Below, one piece after another: positions 12,843 to 21,314 of a stretch of DNA of 64,000 nucleotides. The notes beneath the pieces are model-generated. The model saw only the letters and a program-made list of their open reading frames with translations. It was not told the origin of the DNA and did no database searches. This DNA comes from Paracoccus liaowanqingii. Lineage in GTDB: Bacteria > Pseudomonadota > Alphaproteobacteria > Rhodobacterales > Rhodobacteraceae. Both the position numbers and the translations under genes were made by a program. The stretch lies in assembly GCF_004683865.2 (NCBI RefSeq), contig NZ_CP038439.1, forward strand, positions 3,040,001 through 3,104,000. The letters run 5' to 3'. Each line of letters starts with the position of its first letter. Within the stretch, counting starts at the first letter, position 1.

Positions 12843-13664
12843 TTACTGCCCCGCGCTCCAGCTGAGGGATTCGTATTTGCGCGTGGTGAAGTTGATCAGA
12901 AGACCGATCATCAGAAGCCCGATGGCGCAGTACATCGGATAGAACAGGAAAGTCCGGTGCGGCGAATAGTTGATGAACAGGTAGCCGCGTTCCTGGTCGA
13001 TCAGATGGAACAGGGGGTTCCACGAGAACCAGGGAAGCATGAAGCCGGGCAGGGCATTTGCGACGAACATCTTGCCGGAGAAGATCATGTTGATCCGCTG
13101 GTAGAGGGTCGTCAGCACCCCGCTGACCTGCGGCGACCACGGGCGGATCCCCAGAAAGACCAAGCCTATGCAGCACCCCAGGAACCACGAGAGCAGGAAC
13201 AGCAGTCCCGCCCCGAGGGGATCGAAAATGGTGAAGGGCTCGATCGCAAGATAATAGAAGACGAGGATCGCAAGACAGCCGATGCTCTGCCGATAGAGCA
13301 CCGCCAGTGATGCACCGGATATCAGAATCGCTGCGTTCAGCGGTTCATGCTTGAGGATGCCGGTCGAGACCGAACTGCTGCCGGCGACCGCACCCACCGC
13401 CTGGACATGGGTGATGAACAGGAAGATGCCCGACATGATGTACAGCATGAAATCCCCGCGGATCGGCGAGGACCTCATGCCCATCAGCTGGTAGATCGCC
13501 ACAAAGACGATGACCATCAGCAGGCTTTGCACGACGGTCATGATCAGTCCCACGACCGCATTGCGATGTTCGGTCCGCAGGTTGTAGACCGTCTGGTGAT
13601 AGATCAGGGCAAAAGTGGTGAAGGCGGCCTGGAACAGGTTTCGGTTGTGACGCTGCTTGAACAA
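12843..13664 (-). CDS. Polysaccharide ABC exporter permease (KpsM/Wzm type)
   Basis: ABC-2 type inner-membrane permease likely to export a capsule-like polysaccharide. Several hydrophobic helices are visible, for example AVVGLIMTVVQSLLMVIVFV, LYIMSGIFLFITHV and PMYCAIGLLMIGLLI, with the family segment MGMRSSPIRGDF in between. The chosen TTG at 13664 has GGAG upstream and starts where homologues of this type usually begin; an ATG at 13757 would add 31 unlikely residues. No ATPase partner (KpsT/Wzt) or other export gene is adjacent, so it is an orphan in this window. By eye its GC is a little lower than that of its neighbours. Confidence 0.8.
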   Translation of the reverse strand: MFKQRHNRNLFQAAFTTFALIYHQTVYNLRTEHRNAVVGLIMTVVQSLLMVIVFVAIYQLMGMRSSPIRGDFMLYIMSGIFLFITHVQAVGAVAGSSSVSTGILKHEPLNAAILISGASLAVLYRQSIGCLAILVFYYLAIEPFTIFDPLGAGLLFLLSWFLGCCIGLVFLGIRPWSPQVSGVLTTLYQRINMIFSGKMFVANALPGFMLPWFSWNPLFHLIDQERGYLFINYSPHRTFLFYPMYCAIGLLMIGLLINFTTRKYESLSWSAGQ

Positions 13665-13824
13665 ATTCCCGACGCTCCGCTTCAGGTGACAGGGCTGCTG
13701 CCCGGGATCGGGGCAGGTGGTCGCCCAGCGCTTGCCCAAGGCTTGCTGCCGCACCATAAGGGGTGCCGAACCTTCGCACAATCCGCCAGCGGGCCGCAGC
13801 CTGCCGGCAGGGAAAGGAAAACCG

Positions 13825-14622
13825 ATGCAATTCGACCGATTGACCACCGAAATGCGGCGTCTGGCCCTGCAGGCGGGCGACAGGATCATGCAGATCTACG
13901 AGGCCGAGGATTTCGACACCCGCCTTAAATCCGATGATTCGCCCGTCACCGCTGCCGACGAGGCCGCCGACGCGCTGATCTCGGCCGGGCTGCGCGAGGC
14001 CTTTCCCGACATTCCGCTGGTCACCGAGGAACAGGCCGAGACGCATACCCAGTCCCTTCGGACCTTCCTGATCGTGGACCCGCTGGACGGGACCAAGGAA
14101 TTCGTGCAGCGGCGCGGCGACTTCACCGTCAACATCGCCTATGTCGAGGACGGCATCCCGCTGCGGGGCGTCGTCTATGCCCCCGCCAAGGGCCGGCTGT
14201 TCTACACCACAGCCGATGGCCGCTCGGTCGAGGAGCAGGGTCCCTTCGGCGCGCAGCCCGGAGAGACCGCGCCCATCGGCGTCAACGCCACCCCCGACAA
14301 TCGCGGGCTGATGGTGGTCGCCTCGAAATCGCATCGCGATGCGGCGACGGACGCCTATATCGACCGGTACGGCGTGCGCGACATGACCAGCGCGGGCAGC
14401 TCGCTGAAGTTCTGCCTGGTGGCGACCGGCGAGGCCGACCTCTATCCCCGCCTCGGCCGCACGATGGAATGGGACACCGCGGCGGGTGATGCGGTCCTGC
14501 GCGGCGCCGGCGGCGAGGTCGTGCGCTTCGACGACCACAGCCCGCTGAGCTATGGCAAGCCGGGCTTCGAGAACCCGTTCTTCATCGCCTACGCGCCCGG
14601 CGTCCTGCTGAAGAAAGGCTGA
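13825..14622 (+). CDS. cysQ: 3'(2'),5'-bisphosphate nucleotidase CysQ
   Basis: Inositol-monophosphatase-fold enzyme that hydrolyses 3'-phosphoadenosine-5'-phosphate (PAP) to AMP. PAP is left over when PAPS is used by sulfotransferases or PAPS reductase. The 265-residue protein has the metal-binding motifs DPLDGTKEF and, near the C-terminus, WDTAAGDAVLRGAGG. The ATG at 13825 follows a GGAAAGGA ribosome site and is preferred over upstream codons. It is followed after 4 bases by kdsB. Its place beside a polysaccharide sulfotransferase locus suggests a PAP-recycling role. Confidence 0.93.
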   Translation: MQFDRLTTEMRRLALQAGDRIMQIYEAEDFDTRLKSDDSPVTAADEAADALISAGLREAFPDIPLVTEEQAETHTQSLRTFLIVDPLDGTKEFVQRRGDFTVNIAYVEDGIPLRGVVYAPAKGRLFYTTADGRSVEEQGPFGAQPGETAPIGVNATPDNRGLMVVASKSHRDAATDAYIDRYGVRDMTSAGSSLKFCLVATGEADLYPRLGRTMEWDTAAGDAVLRGAGGEVVRFDDHSPLSYGKPGFENPFFIAYAPGVLLKKG

Positions 14623-14626
14623 GCCC

Positions 14627-15427
14627 ATGTCCGTCGTCATCGTCATTCCCGCGCGCCATGCCTCGACGCGCTATCCCGGCAAGCCCCTGGTCGAGCTGCG
14701 CGGCGCAAGCGGGCAGGCGCGCAGCCTGATCCGGCGCAGCTGGGATGCGGCCATGTCCGTGCCCGGCATCGACCGGGTGATCGTCGCGACCGATGATGAC
14801 CGCATCCGCGACCATGCCGAAGGCTTCGGCGCCCAGGTCGCCATGACCAGCCCCGACTGCCGTAACGGGACCGAGCGCTGCGCCGAGGCGGTGGCCGCCC
14901 TGGCGACGCCCCCCGAGATCGTCGTGAACCTGCAGGGCGATGCCCCGCTGACCCCCGCCTGGTTCGTCGAGGATCTGGTCGCGGGCCTGCGTGCCGCGCC
15001 GAAAGCGCAGGTGGCCACGCCGGTCCTGCGCTGCACGGGCCGGATGCGCGCCGACCTGATCGACGACCGCCATGCGGGCCGCGTCGGCGGCACGACGGCA
15101 GTCTTCGGCCATGGCGGGCGCGCGCTCTACTTCTCGAAAGAGGTCGTGCCCTTCGTGCCGGACGCGATCGCGGATGACGCGCCCAGCCCGGTCTTCCACC
15201 ATGTCGGGGTCTATGCCTATCGCCCCGAGGCCCTGGCCGAATACGCGACATGGCCCGAGGGCGTGCTGGAGCGGCTGGAGGGGCTGGAGCAGCTGCGCTT
15301 CCTCGAACGCGGCCGTCACATGCTGTGCGTCGAGGTCGAGGCCCGCGGACGGCAGTTCTGGGAACTTAACAATCCCCAGGATGTTTCGCGGCTGGAAAGC
15401 ATGATGTCCGAGATGGGCATGGAATGA
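14627..15427 (+). CDS. kdsB: 3-deoxy-manno-octulosonate cytidylyltransferase
   Basis: Activates Kdo with CTP to CMP-Kdo, needed for LPS inner core and for the Kdo linker of some capsules. The nucleotide-binding start is VIVIPARHASTRYPGKPLVEL. Further motifs are VIVATDDDRI, MTSPDCRNGTERCAEA and VVNLQGDAPLTP; many KdsB proteins have QGDEP at the last position. 266 residues. Transcribed with cysQ (4-base gap). A CMP-sugar transferase acting on a related acid cannot be excluded. Confidence 0.88.
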   Translation: MSVVIVIPARHASTRYPGKPLVELRGASGQARSLIRRSWDAAMSVPGIDRVIVATDDDRIRDHAEGFGAQVAMTSPDCRNGTERCAEAVAALATPPEIVVNLQGDAPLTPAWFVEDLVAGLRAAPKAQVATPVLRCTGRMRADLIDDRHAGRVGGTTAVFGHGGRALYFSKEVVPFVPDAIADDAPSPVFHHVGVYAYRPEALAEYATWPEGVLERLEGLEQLRFLERGRHMLCVEVEARGRQFWELNNPQDVSRLESMMSEMGME

Positions 15428-15558
15428 TCCCGAAAGGTCATCACGACTGTCCTATCGTGAAATATTTGTATAAATGAACGGAAAGTCTTGGCGCCATACC
15501 GCCCAAGGCATAACCTGACGTTGAAATCATTGCCGATGCACATGTATCGGTATCATTG

Positions 15559-15578
15559 CGGCGGGATGGATCCCGCCG
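15559..15578 (+). other. Inverted repeat in the galU leader
   Basis: CGGCGGGAT and ATCCCGCCG form a 9-bp inverted repeat with two bases between, about 20 bases before the galU ATG. It could fold in the 5' UTR or bind a dimeric regulator. No function is established. Confidence 0.4.
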
Positions 15579-15598
15579 AACCATCAGAGGTATTCGAC

Positions 15599-16495
15599 AT
15601 GGGTCGCAAGGTCACGAAAGCCATTTTTCCGGTTGCTGGCTTGGGGACGCGCTTTCTTCCCACCACGAAGAGCATTCCGAAAGAGATGCTGTCCCTGGTG
15701 GACAAGCCGCTGATCCAGTATGCCATCGACGAGGCCCGCGCGGCCGGGATCAAGGAATTCATCTTCGTCACCTCGCGCGGCAAGGGATCGCTCGAAGACT
15801 ATTTCGACCATGCCCACGAACTCGAATCAAGCCTCAAAAAGGCCGGCAAGGAAGAATTGCTGGAGATCCTGCGGGCCACGAACATGGAATCGGGCGCCAT
15901 CGCCTATATCCGCCAGCACAAGGCGCTTGGCCTGGGCCATGCGGTCTGGTGCGCCCGCCGCCTGCTGTCCGATGACGAGCCCTTTGCGGTCGTGCTGACC
16001 GACGACGTCATCCAGGGAGAGCCTCCCTGCCTGCAGCAGATGATCGAGGCCTATGGCGAGACCGGCGGCAGCATGGTCGCCACGATGGAAGTCGCGGCGG
16101 ACAAGGCCTCCTCCTATGGCGTGCTGGACATCGCCGAAGACATGGGCGCCATCGTTCGCGCCAAGGGCATGGTCGAAAAGCCGAAAGCCGGTACGCAGCC
16201 CTCGAACCTGGCCGTGATCGGGCGCTATATCCTGGCGCCGACCGTGATGAAGAACCTCAACAAGCTGAAGCAGGGCGCGGGCGGGGAAATCCAGCTGACC
16301 GATGCCATCGCAGAGGAGATCGAGGCCGGGCGCGACGTCTTCGGCCTGCGCTTCCGCGGCCAGCGCTTCGATTGCGGCTCCAAGGCGGGCTTCCTGCAGG
16401 CCACCGTCGCCTTCGGGCTGGAGCGGGACGAGCTGAAGGACGAGTTCGCCGAATACCTGCACCAGGCGTTGGCGATGCGCCGGGCGGCCGAATAA
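15599..16495 (+). CDS. galU: UTP-glucose-1-phosphate uridylyltransferase
   Basis: Makes UDP-glucose from glucose-1-phosphate and UTP, feeding GalE and glycosyltransferases. The 298-residue protein starts with the nucleotidyltransferase signature KAIFPVAGLGTRFLPTTKS and has the sugar-binding KPLIQYAIDEA and VVLTDDVI segments. The ATG at 15599 is preceded by AGAGG at good spacing; upstream codons in frame add unconserved sequence. galE follows after 3 bases. Confidence 0.97.
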   Translation: MGRKVTKAIFPVAGLGTRFLPTTKSIPKEMLSLVDKPLIQYAIDEARAAGIKEFIFVTSRGKGSLEDYFDHAHELESSLKKAGKEELLEILRATNMESGAIAYIRQHKALGLGHAVWCARRLLSDDEPFAVVLTDDVIQGEPPCLQQMIEAYGETGGSMVATMEVAADKASSYGVLDIAEDMGAIVRAKGMVEKPKAGTQPSNLAVIGRYILAPTVMKNLNKLKQGAGGEIQLTDAIAEEIEAGRDVFGLRFRGQRFDCGSKAGFLQATVAFGLERDELKDEFAEYLHQALAMRRAAE

Positions 16496-16498
16496 CCC

Positions 16499-17485
16499 AT
16501 GTCTGGCAAGGTACTGGTGACGGGCGGTGCGGGCTATATCGGCTCGCATGCCTGCAAGGCATTGGCGCAGGCGGGGTTCACCCCCGTCACGCTGGACAAT
16601 TTCTCGACGGGCTGGCGCGATGCGGTCAAGTTCGGCCCGGTGGTCGAGGCCGACCTGATGGACCGCGCCGCACTGGACGCGGCCTTCGCCGAACACCGGC
16701 CAGTGGCGGTGCTGCATTTCGCGGCGCTCTCGCAGGTCGGCGAGGCGATGGCGGAACCCGGCAAGTACTGGCGCAACAATGTCGCGGGGTCGCTGAACCT
16801 GATCGAGGCGGCGGTGGCGGCGGGCTGTCTGGACTTCGTCTTCAGCTCGACCTGCGCGACCTATGGCGACCGCGACGGCGAGGTGCTGGACGAGGACACG
16901 CCGCAGGCGCCGCTGAACGCCTATGGCGCCTCCAAGCGCGCGATCGAGGATATCCTGGTCGATTTCGAGGCCGCCCACGGGCTTCGCCACGTCATTTTCC
17001 GCTATTTCAACGTCGCGGGCGCCGATCCTGACGGCGAGGTGGGCGAGTTCCACCGCCCCGAGACGCATTTGATCCCGCTGATCCTGGACGCGGTGGACGG
17101 CAAGCGCGCGGCGCTGACCATCCACGGCACCGACTATCCGACCGAGGACGGGACCTGCATCCGTGACTATGTCCATGTGATGGATCTGGTCGATGCCCAT
17201 GTGAAGGGGCTGGAATGGCTGCAGACGGGCAAGGGCAGCAAGGTCTTCTGCTTGGGCACGGGCGACGGCTTCTCGGTCCGCGAGGTCGTGGACGCGACGC
17301 GCCATGTCACCAACCGACAGGTGCCGATGGTCGACGGGCCCCGGCGCGGCGGCGATGCGGTCAAGCTGGTCTGCGGCAGCCAGCGCGCCAAGACGGATCT
17401 GGGCTGGACCCCCGACCGGTCCACCATGAAGCAGATGATCGCGGATGCGTGGCGCTGGCACCAGTCGGGCGACTATCAGCGGTGA
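16499..17485 (+). CDS. galE: UDP-glucose 4-epimerase
   Basis: Interconverts UDP-glucose and UDP-galactose using bound NAD. The 328-residue short-chain dehydrogenase fold shows the NAD loop VTGGAGYIGSH at the N-terminus, the catalytic Ser region FSSTCATYGD and the YxxxK motif YGASKRAIED. It follows galU directly, so the pair would supply UDP-Gal to glf and the glycosyltransferases downstream. Its TGA overlaps a GTG start of the next gene. Confidence 0.96.
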   Translation: MSGKVLVTGGAGYIGSHACKALAQAGFTPVTLDNFSTGWRDAVKFGPVVEADLMDRAALDAAFAEHRPVAVLHFAALSQVGEAMAEPGKYWRNNVAGSLNLIEAAVAAGCLDFVFSSTCATYGDRDGEVLDEDTPQAPLNAYGASKRAIEDILVDFEAAHGLRHVIFRYFNVAGADPDGEVGEFHRPETHLIPLILDAVDGKRAALTIHGTDYPTEDGTCIRDYVHVMDLVDAHVKGLEWLQTGKGSKVFCLGTGDGFSVREVVDATRHVTNRQVPMVDGPRRGGDAVKLVCGSQRAKTDLGWTPDRSTMKQMIADAWRWHQSGDYQR

Positions 17486-18504
17486 GCCTGGGCGGGGCGT
17501 GGCAGGCCTATCGCCTGCGCTGGAAACGCCGGGAGCTGATCTGGCGGGCGATCCGCGCCCGCAGCGCGCTGCAGGCCGTGGCCGACCGCACGGCGGCGAT
17601 CCGCCCCGGTGACGTGCTGGCGGTCGCCACCCTGCGCAACGAGATCGCGCATCTGCCGGGCTTTCTGGACCATTACCGCCGCCTTGGCGTCGCGCAGTTC
17701 CTGATCGTGGACAATGGCAGCGACGACGGCTCGGACCGCTATCTGGCGGACCAGCTGGACGTGTCGCTGTGGCGCTGCAACGCCAGCTATCGCGAGGCTC
17801 GCTTCGGGCTGGACTGGGCGGGCGCGCTGCTGATGCGGCACGGGCACGGGCATTGGTGCCTGACCGTCGATGCGGACGAGCTGCTGGTCTATCCCCATCA
17901 CGACACCCGCCCCCTGCCCCAGCTGACGGCCCATCTGGACCGCATCGGACAGCCCGGCTTGGGGGCGGTGATGCTGGACCTGTACCCCTCGGGCCCGCTT
18001 GGCACCGCCGACGCGCCCGAGGGCGTATCGCTGACCGACCGGCTGCCCTGGTTCGATCCCGGCCCGTGGAGAAAACGCCGGGTGTTGCCGAAACGCAACT
18101 TGTGGTTGCAGGGCGGCGTGCGCGACCGGGTCTTCTTCGCGGACGACCCCGACCGGGCGCCGACGGTGAACAAGCTGCCGCTGATGCGCTGGTCCTGGCG
18201 TCACGTCTATGTCAACTCGACCCATTCGATGCTGCCGCCGCAGCTGAACGACCTCTATGACGGACCGGGCGAGGCGCGCCTGTCGGGCGCGCTGCTGCAC
18301 GGCAAGTTCCTGCCCGACATCGTCGCGAAATCGCACGAGGAACTGCTGCGCCGCCAGCATTTCAACGACCCCGACGCCTATGGCGGCTATCACCGGGCGG
18401 TCGCCGCCGGGCCGGTCCTGCGGAGCCCGGCATCGCTGCGGTTCCAGGGATGGCGCCAGCTGGTGGACCTTGGACTGATCGGGACGGGCGCATGGAGAGA
18501 ATAA
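17482..18504 (+). CDS. Glycosyltransferase family 2 protein (first of a tandem pair)
   Basis: Predicted cytoplasmic glycosyltransferase of the Glyco_tranf_2_4 type; donor and acceptor unknown. The GT-A start region reads DVLAVATLRNEIAHLPGFLDHY, followed by FLIVDNGSDDGS and the metal-binding WCLTVDADELLVYP. The GTG at 17482 overlaps the galE stop (GTGA) and is the only reasonable start, as the next in-frame ATG lies well inside the domain. 340 residues. It is clearly paralogous to the next gene, with the same block order throughout. Confidence 0.85.
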   Translation: MSLGGAWQAYRLRWKRRELIWRAIRARSALQAVADRTAAIRPGDVLAVATLRNEIAHLPGFLDHYRRLGVAQFLIVDNGSDDGSDRYLADQLDVSLWRCNASYREARFGLDWAGALLMRHGHGHWCLTVDADELLVYPHHDTRPLPQLTAHLDRIGQPGLGAVMLDLYPSGPLGTADAPEGVSLTDRLPWFDPGPWRKRRVLPKRNLWLQGGVRDRVFFADDPDRAPTVNKLPLMRWSWRHVYVNSTHSMLPPQLNDLYDGPGEARLSGALLHGKFLPDIVAKSHEELLRRQHFNDPDAYGGYHRAVAAGPVLRSPASLRFQGWRQLVDLGLIGTGAWRE

Positions 18505-18603
18505 CCAGTTCTTGCAAAAGCCCTTGCCAAGACGCGGGCCTCCTGCACATTGCTAGGGCATGACGCCGCACCCTTCCCTTGTAGCCCTTGTACGGTCGAC
18601 ATC

Positions 18604-19629
18604 ATGCGTCTGAGCGATCTTCCCCTGCCCAATCGGCTGCGTCGCCGGACCGAGCGGCAGTACCTCGTGGCGCGGGCGTTCAACCGGCGCCGGGCGTTGA
18701 AATCGACCGTCAACCGCACCGGCAAGATCCGCAAGGGCGACATCCTGGCCTTCGTCACCATGCGCAACGAGCGGCTGCGCCTGCCCTATTTCCTGCAGTA
18801 CTATCGCGACCTGGGGGTGAATCACTTCCTGTTCGTGAACAACGACAGCGACGACGGCAGCGGCAACTGGCTGGCCGAACAGCCCGACGTGTCGCTGTGG
18901 TGGACCAATGCCAGCTACAAGCGGTCGCGCTTCGGCATGGACTGGATCAACCGGCTGCTGATGACCTATGGCAACGGCCATTGGTGCCTGACCGTCGATC
19001 CGGACGAGTTCCTGATCTATCCGCATTGCGATTCCCGCCCCCTGCCGGCTCTGACGGACTGGCTGGACGCCTCGGGGCGGCGCAGCTTTCCGGCGATGCT
19101 GCTGGACATGTACCCGCGCGGCAACATCGAGGACGAGATCTACGAGGAGGGGACCGATCCCTTCCGCATCGCCCGCTGGTTCGATCCGGCCAACTACACG
19201 ATCACCAAGAACTCCTACTACGGCAACCTGTGGATCCAGGGGGGGCCACGCACGCGGCGCTACTTCACCGCCGATCCGCTGTCGGGGCCGGCGCTGAACA
19301 AGACGCCTCTGGTCAAGTGGCACTGGCGCTATGCCTATGTCAGTTCGACCCACATGCTGCTGCCGCGATCACTGAACCTCGTCTACGAGGAAAACGGCGG
19401 CGAGCAGGCCTCGGGCTGCCTGCTGCATGCCAAGTTCCTGTCCAACTTCACCGAAAAATCGGCCGAAGAGCTGGATCGACGCCAGCATTATGCCAACAGC
19501 AAGGAATATCGGGCCTATCATGCGGGCCTGCGGCGCGGCACAACCCTGTGGTGCAGCGAGTCGCGCGAATATGACGACTGGCGCCAGATCGAGGATCTGG
19601 GGCTCATCTCTCGGGGGAACTGGGCGTGA
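18604..19629 (+). CDS. Glycosyltransferase family 2 protein (second of a tandem pair)
   Basis: Paralogue of the preceding protein: DILAFVTMRNERLRLPYFLQYY, FLFVNNDSDDGS and WCLTVDPDEFLIYP align with its neighbour's motifs. Both keep a C-terminal pattern HAKFLSN...HYANSKEYRAYH / HGKFLPD...HFNDPDAYGGYH. 341 residues from the ATG at 18604; this start has no strong ribosome site, and an upstream codon at 18550 is possible. The 99-base gap before it holds nothing I can identify. Its stop overlaps the GTG start of the next gene. Confidence 0.85.
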   Translation: MRLSDLPLPNRLRRRTERQYLVARAFNRRRALKSTVNRTGKIRKGDILAFVTMRNERLRLPYFLQYYRDLGVNHFLFVNNDSDDGSGNWLAEQPDVSLWWTNASYKRSRFGMDWINRLLMTYGNGHWCLTVDPDEFLIYPHCDSRPLPALTDWLDASGRRSFPAMLLDMYPRGNIEDEIYEEGTDPFRIARWFDPANYTITKNSYYGNLWIQGGPRTRRYFTADPLSGPALNKTPLVKWHWRYAYVSSTHMLLPRSLNLVYEENGGEQASGCLLHAKFLSNFTEKSAEELDRRQHYANSKEYRAYHAGLRRGTTLWCSESREYDDWRQIEDLGLISRGNWA

Positions 19630-21314
19630 GACGAGAGGTCCAGCTTGGGGTCGTCCTGCTGTGCCACGCACGGCTGGACGCGGCTGCCCAGATGGCCCGC
19701 ATCTGGGTCGAGGGCGGCGCCCGCGTGGCCATCCATGTCGATGCCAAGGCCTCGGCCCGTTCGGTCGCGCGCATGAAGGACCAACTGGCCGACCTGCCCG
19801 GCATCGTCTATTCGCGCCGCCACCGCTGCGATTGGGGCCAGTTCAACCTGGTCCGCGCCACCCAGGACGCCGCGCAGGCGCTGCTGGACAGCTTTCCCGC
19901 CGTCACCCATGTCTATCTGGCCTCGGGGTCCTGCCTGCCGCTGCGCCCGGTGCGCGACCTGGCGGCCTATCTGGCGCGCGATCCCCATTGCGACCACATC
20001 GAAAGCGTCAGCGCGCTGGATGTCGGCTGGACCGTCGGCGGGCTGAACGAGGAACGCTTCACCCTGTATTTCCCGCTGGACTGGCGGCGCCATCGCTGGA
20101 TGTTCGACCGGCTGACCGCCTGGCAGCGCAGGCTGGGCATCCGCCGCCGCCTGCCCAAGGGGCTGAGCCCGCATCTGGGGTCGCAATGGTGGTGCCTGAC
20201 CGCCGCCACGCTGCGGGCCATCCTGGACGATCCGCGCCGGGCCGAGTTCGACCGCTTCTTCCGCATGGCCTGGATCCCGGACGAGAGCTATTTCCAGACC
20301 CTCGCACGGCGCCACGCGATCCGCATCGAAAGCCATTCGCTGACCTTGGCCAAGTTCGACCATGACGGCCGCCCCTACCAGCTGTACGACGACCACACCC
20401 TGATGCTGGAGGAATCGCGCTGCTTCGTGGCGCGCAAGGTCTGGCCGCAGGCCGCGCGGCTGATGGCGCATTTCCCCGTGCCCCCCGGGCCCCAGCCCGA
20501 TGTCAGCCCGCCCCAGCCCCAACGGTTCGAGCGGCTGATCAACCGCACCGTCCGCCGCCGCCTGCTGGGGCGGCCGGGCCTCTACATGCAAAGCCGCTTT
20601 CCCCGCAAGGATTCCGAGAACGGCAAGACTTCGGCCCCCTATGCCGTCTTTCAGGGCTTCTCGGACATCTTCCCGGACTTCGAGACCTGGCTGGCCGGCA
20701 ATGTCGAGGCCGATGTCCACGGCCACCTGCTGGGCCCCGAGATGGTCGAATTCGCCGGCCGCCCCGAGATCGGGCCCGGCGCGATCTCGTCCTCGACCGT
20801 GATCCGCGACCGTGATCCGCACGGCTTTCTGACCGCGCTGATCCGCATCTCGCCCCGGATGCAGATCTTCCAGTCCAGCCCGCGCGACAATCAGGCGCTG
20901 AACTGGTTCATCGCCACCGATCCCAACGCCCATATCCATGTCGTCACCGGCGCCTGGATGCTGCCGCTGCTGGAATCGGGCATGCCCTTCGACGACATCC
21001 GCCGCGTCACCGCCCTGCTGCAGCGGGCCGAGCTGACGCATCTGGACGTGCTGAACTCGGTCTGGGTCAAGGCGCGGGTGCATGTGCACGAGCTGACCGA
21101 TTTCCTGGCCCGGCCGCAGGCGATGCTGTACCAGTCGCTGCAGCACCTGCCGCTGCGCCCCGGCGCACCGGTCGACGTGCCGCGGATGCGCGACCTGAAC
21201 GGACTGTCGGACCTGTTGCGCCGCCTGCGCAATTCGGGCCTGCGCCCGCGCCTGTCGGGCGACGCCCTGCCCTTGCCCGAGCCTCCCATGACTGAAAGGA
21301 CTGCCGCCGAATGA
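19626..21314 (+). CDS. Core-2/I-branching type glycosyltransferase (GT14) with unknown C-terminal domain
   Basis: The N-terminal ~280 residues resemble beta-1,6-N-acetylglucosaminyltransferases of the GT14/branching family: LGVVLLCHARLDAAAQMARI, VAIHVDAKAS, HVYLASGSCLPLRPV and GSQWWCLTAATLRAIL followed by WIPDESYFQTLARRH. The remaining ~270 residues form a separate region (from about NGKTSAPYAVFQGF) with no activity I can assign. 562 residues from a GTG overlapping the previous stop. It probably adds a branch or side-chain sugar to the polymer. The sugar is inferred only from family membership. Confidence 0.8.
   Translation: MRREVQLGVVLLCHARLDAAAQMARIWVEGGARVAIHVDAKASARSVARMKDQLADLPGIVYSRRHRCDWGQFNLVRATQDAAQALLDSFPAVTHVYLASGSCLPLRPVRDLAAYLARDPHCDHIESVSALDVGWTVGGLNEERFTLYFPLDWRRHRWMFDRLTAWQRRLGIRRRLPKGLSPHLGSQWWCLTAATLRAILDDPRRAEFDRFFRMAWIPDESYFQTLARRHAIRIESHSLTLAKFDHDGRPYQLYDDHTLMLEESRCFVARKVWPQAARLMAHFPVPPGPQPDVSPPQPQRFERLINRTVRRRLLGRPGLYMQSRFPRKDSENGKTSAPYAVFQGFSDIFPDFETWLAGNVEADVHGHLLGPEMVEFAGRPEIGPGAISSSTVIRDRDPHGFLTALIRISPRMQIFQSSPRDNQALNWFIATDPNAHIHVVTGAWMLPLLESGMPFDDIRRVTALLQRAELTHLDVLNSVWVKARVHVHELTDFLARPQAMLYQSLQHLPLRPGAPVDVPRMRDLNGLSDLLRRLRNSGLRPRLSGDALPLPEPPMTERTAAE

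Noticed and set aside
17215..17481. Upstream extension of the first family-2 glycosyltransferase
   Set aside because: Lies wholly inside galE and adds no conserved sequence; the GTG at 17482 is the sensible start.
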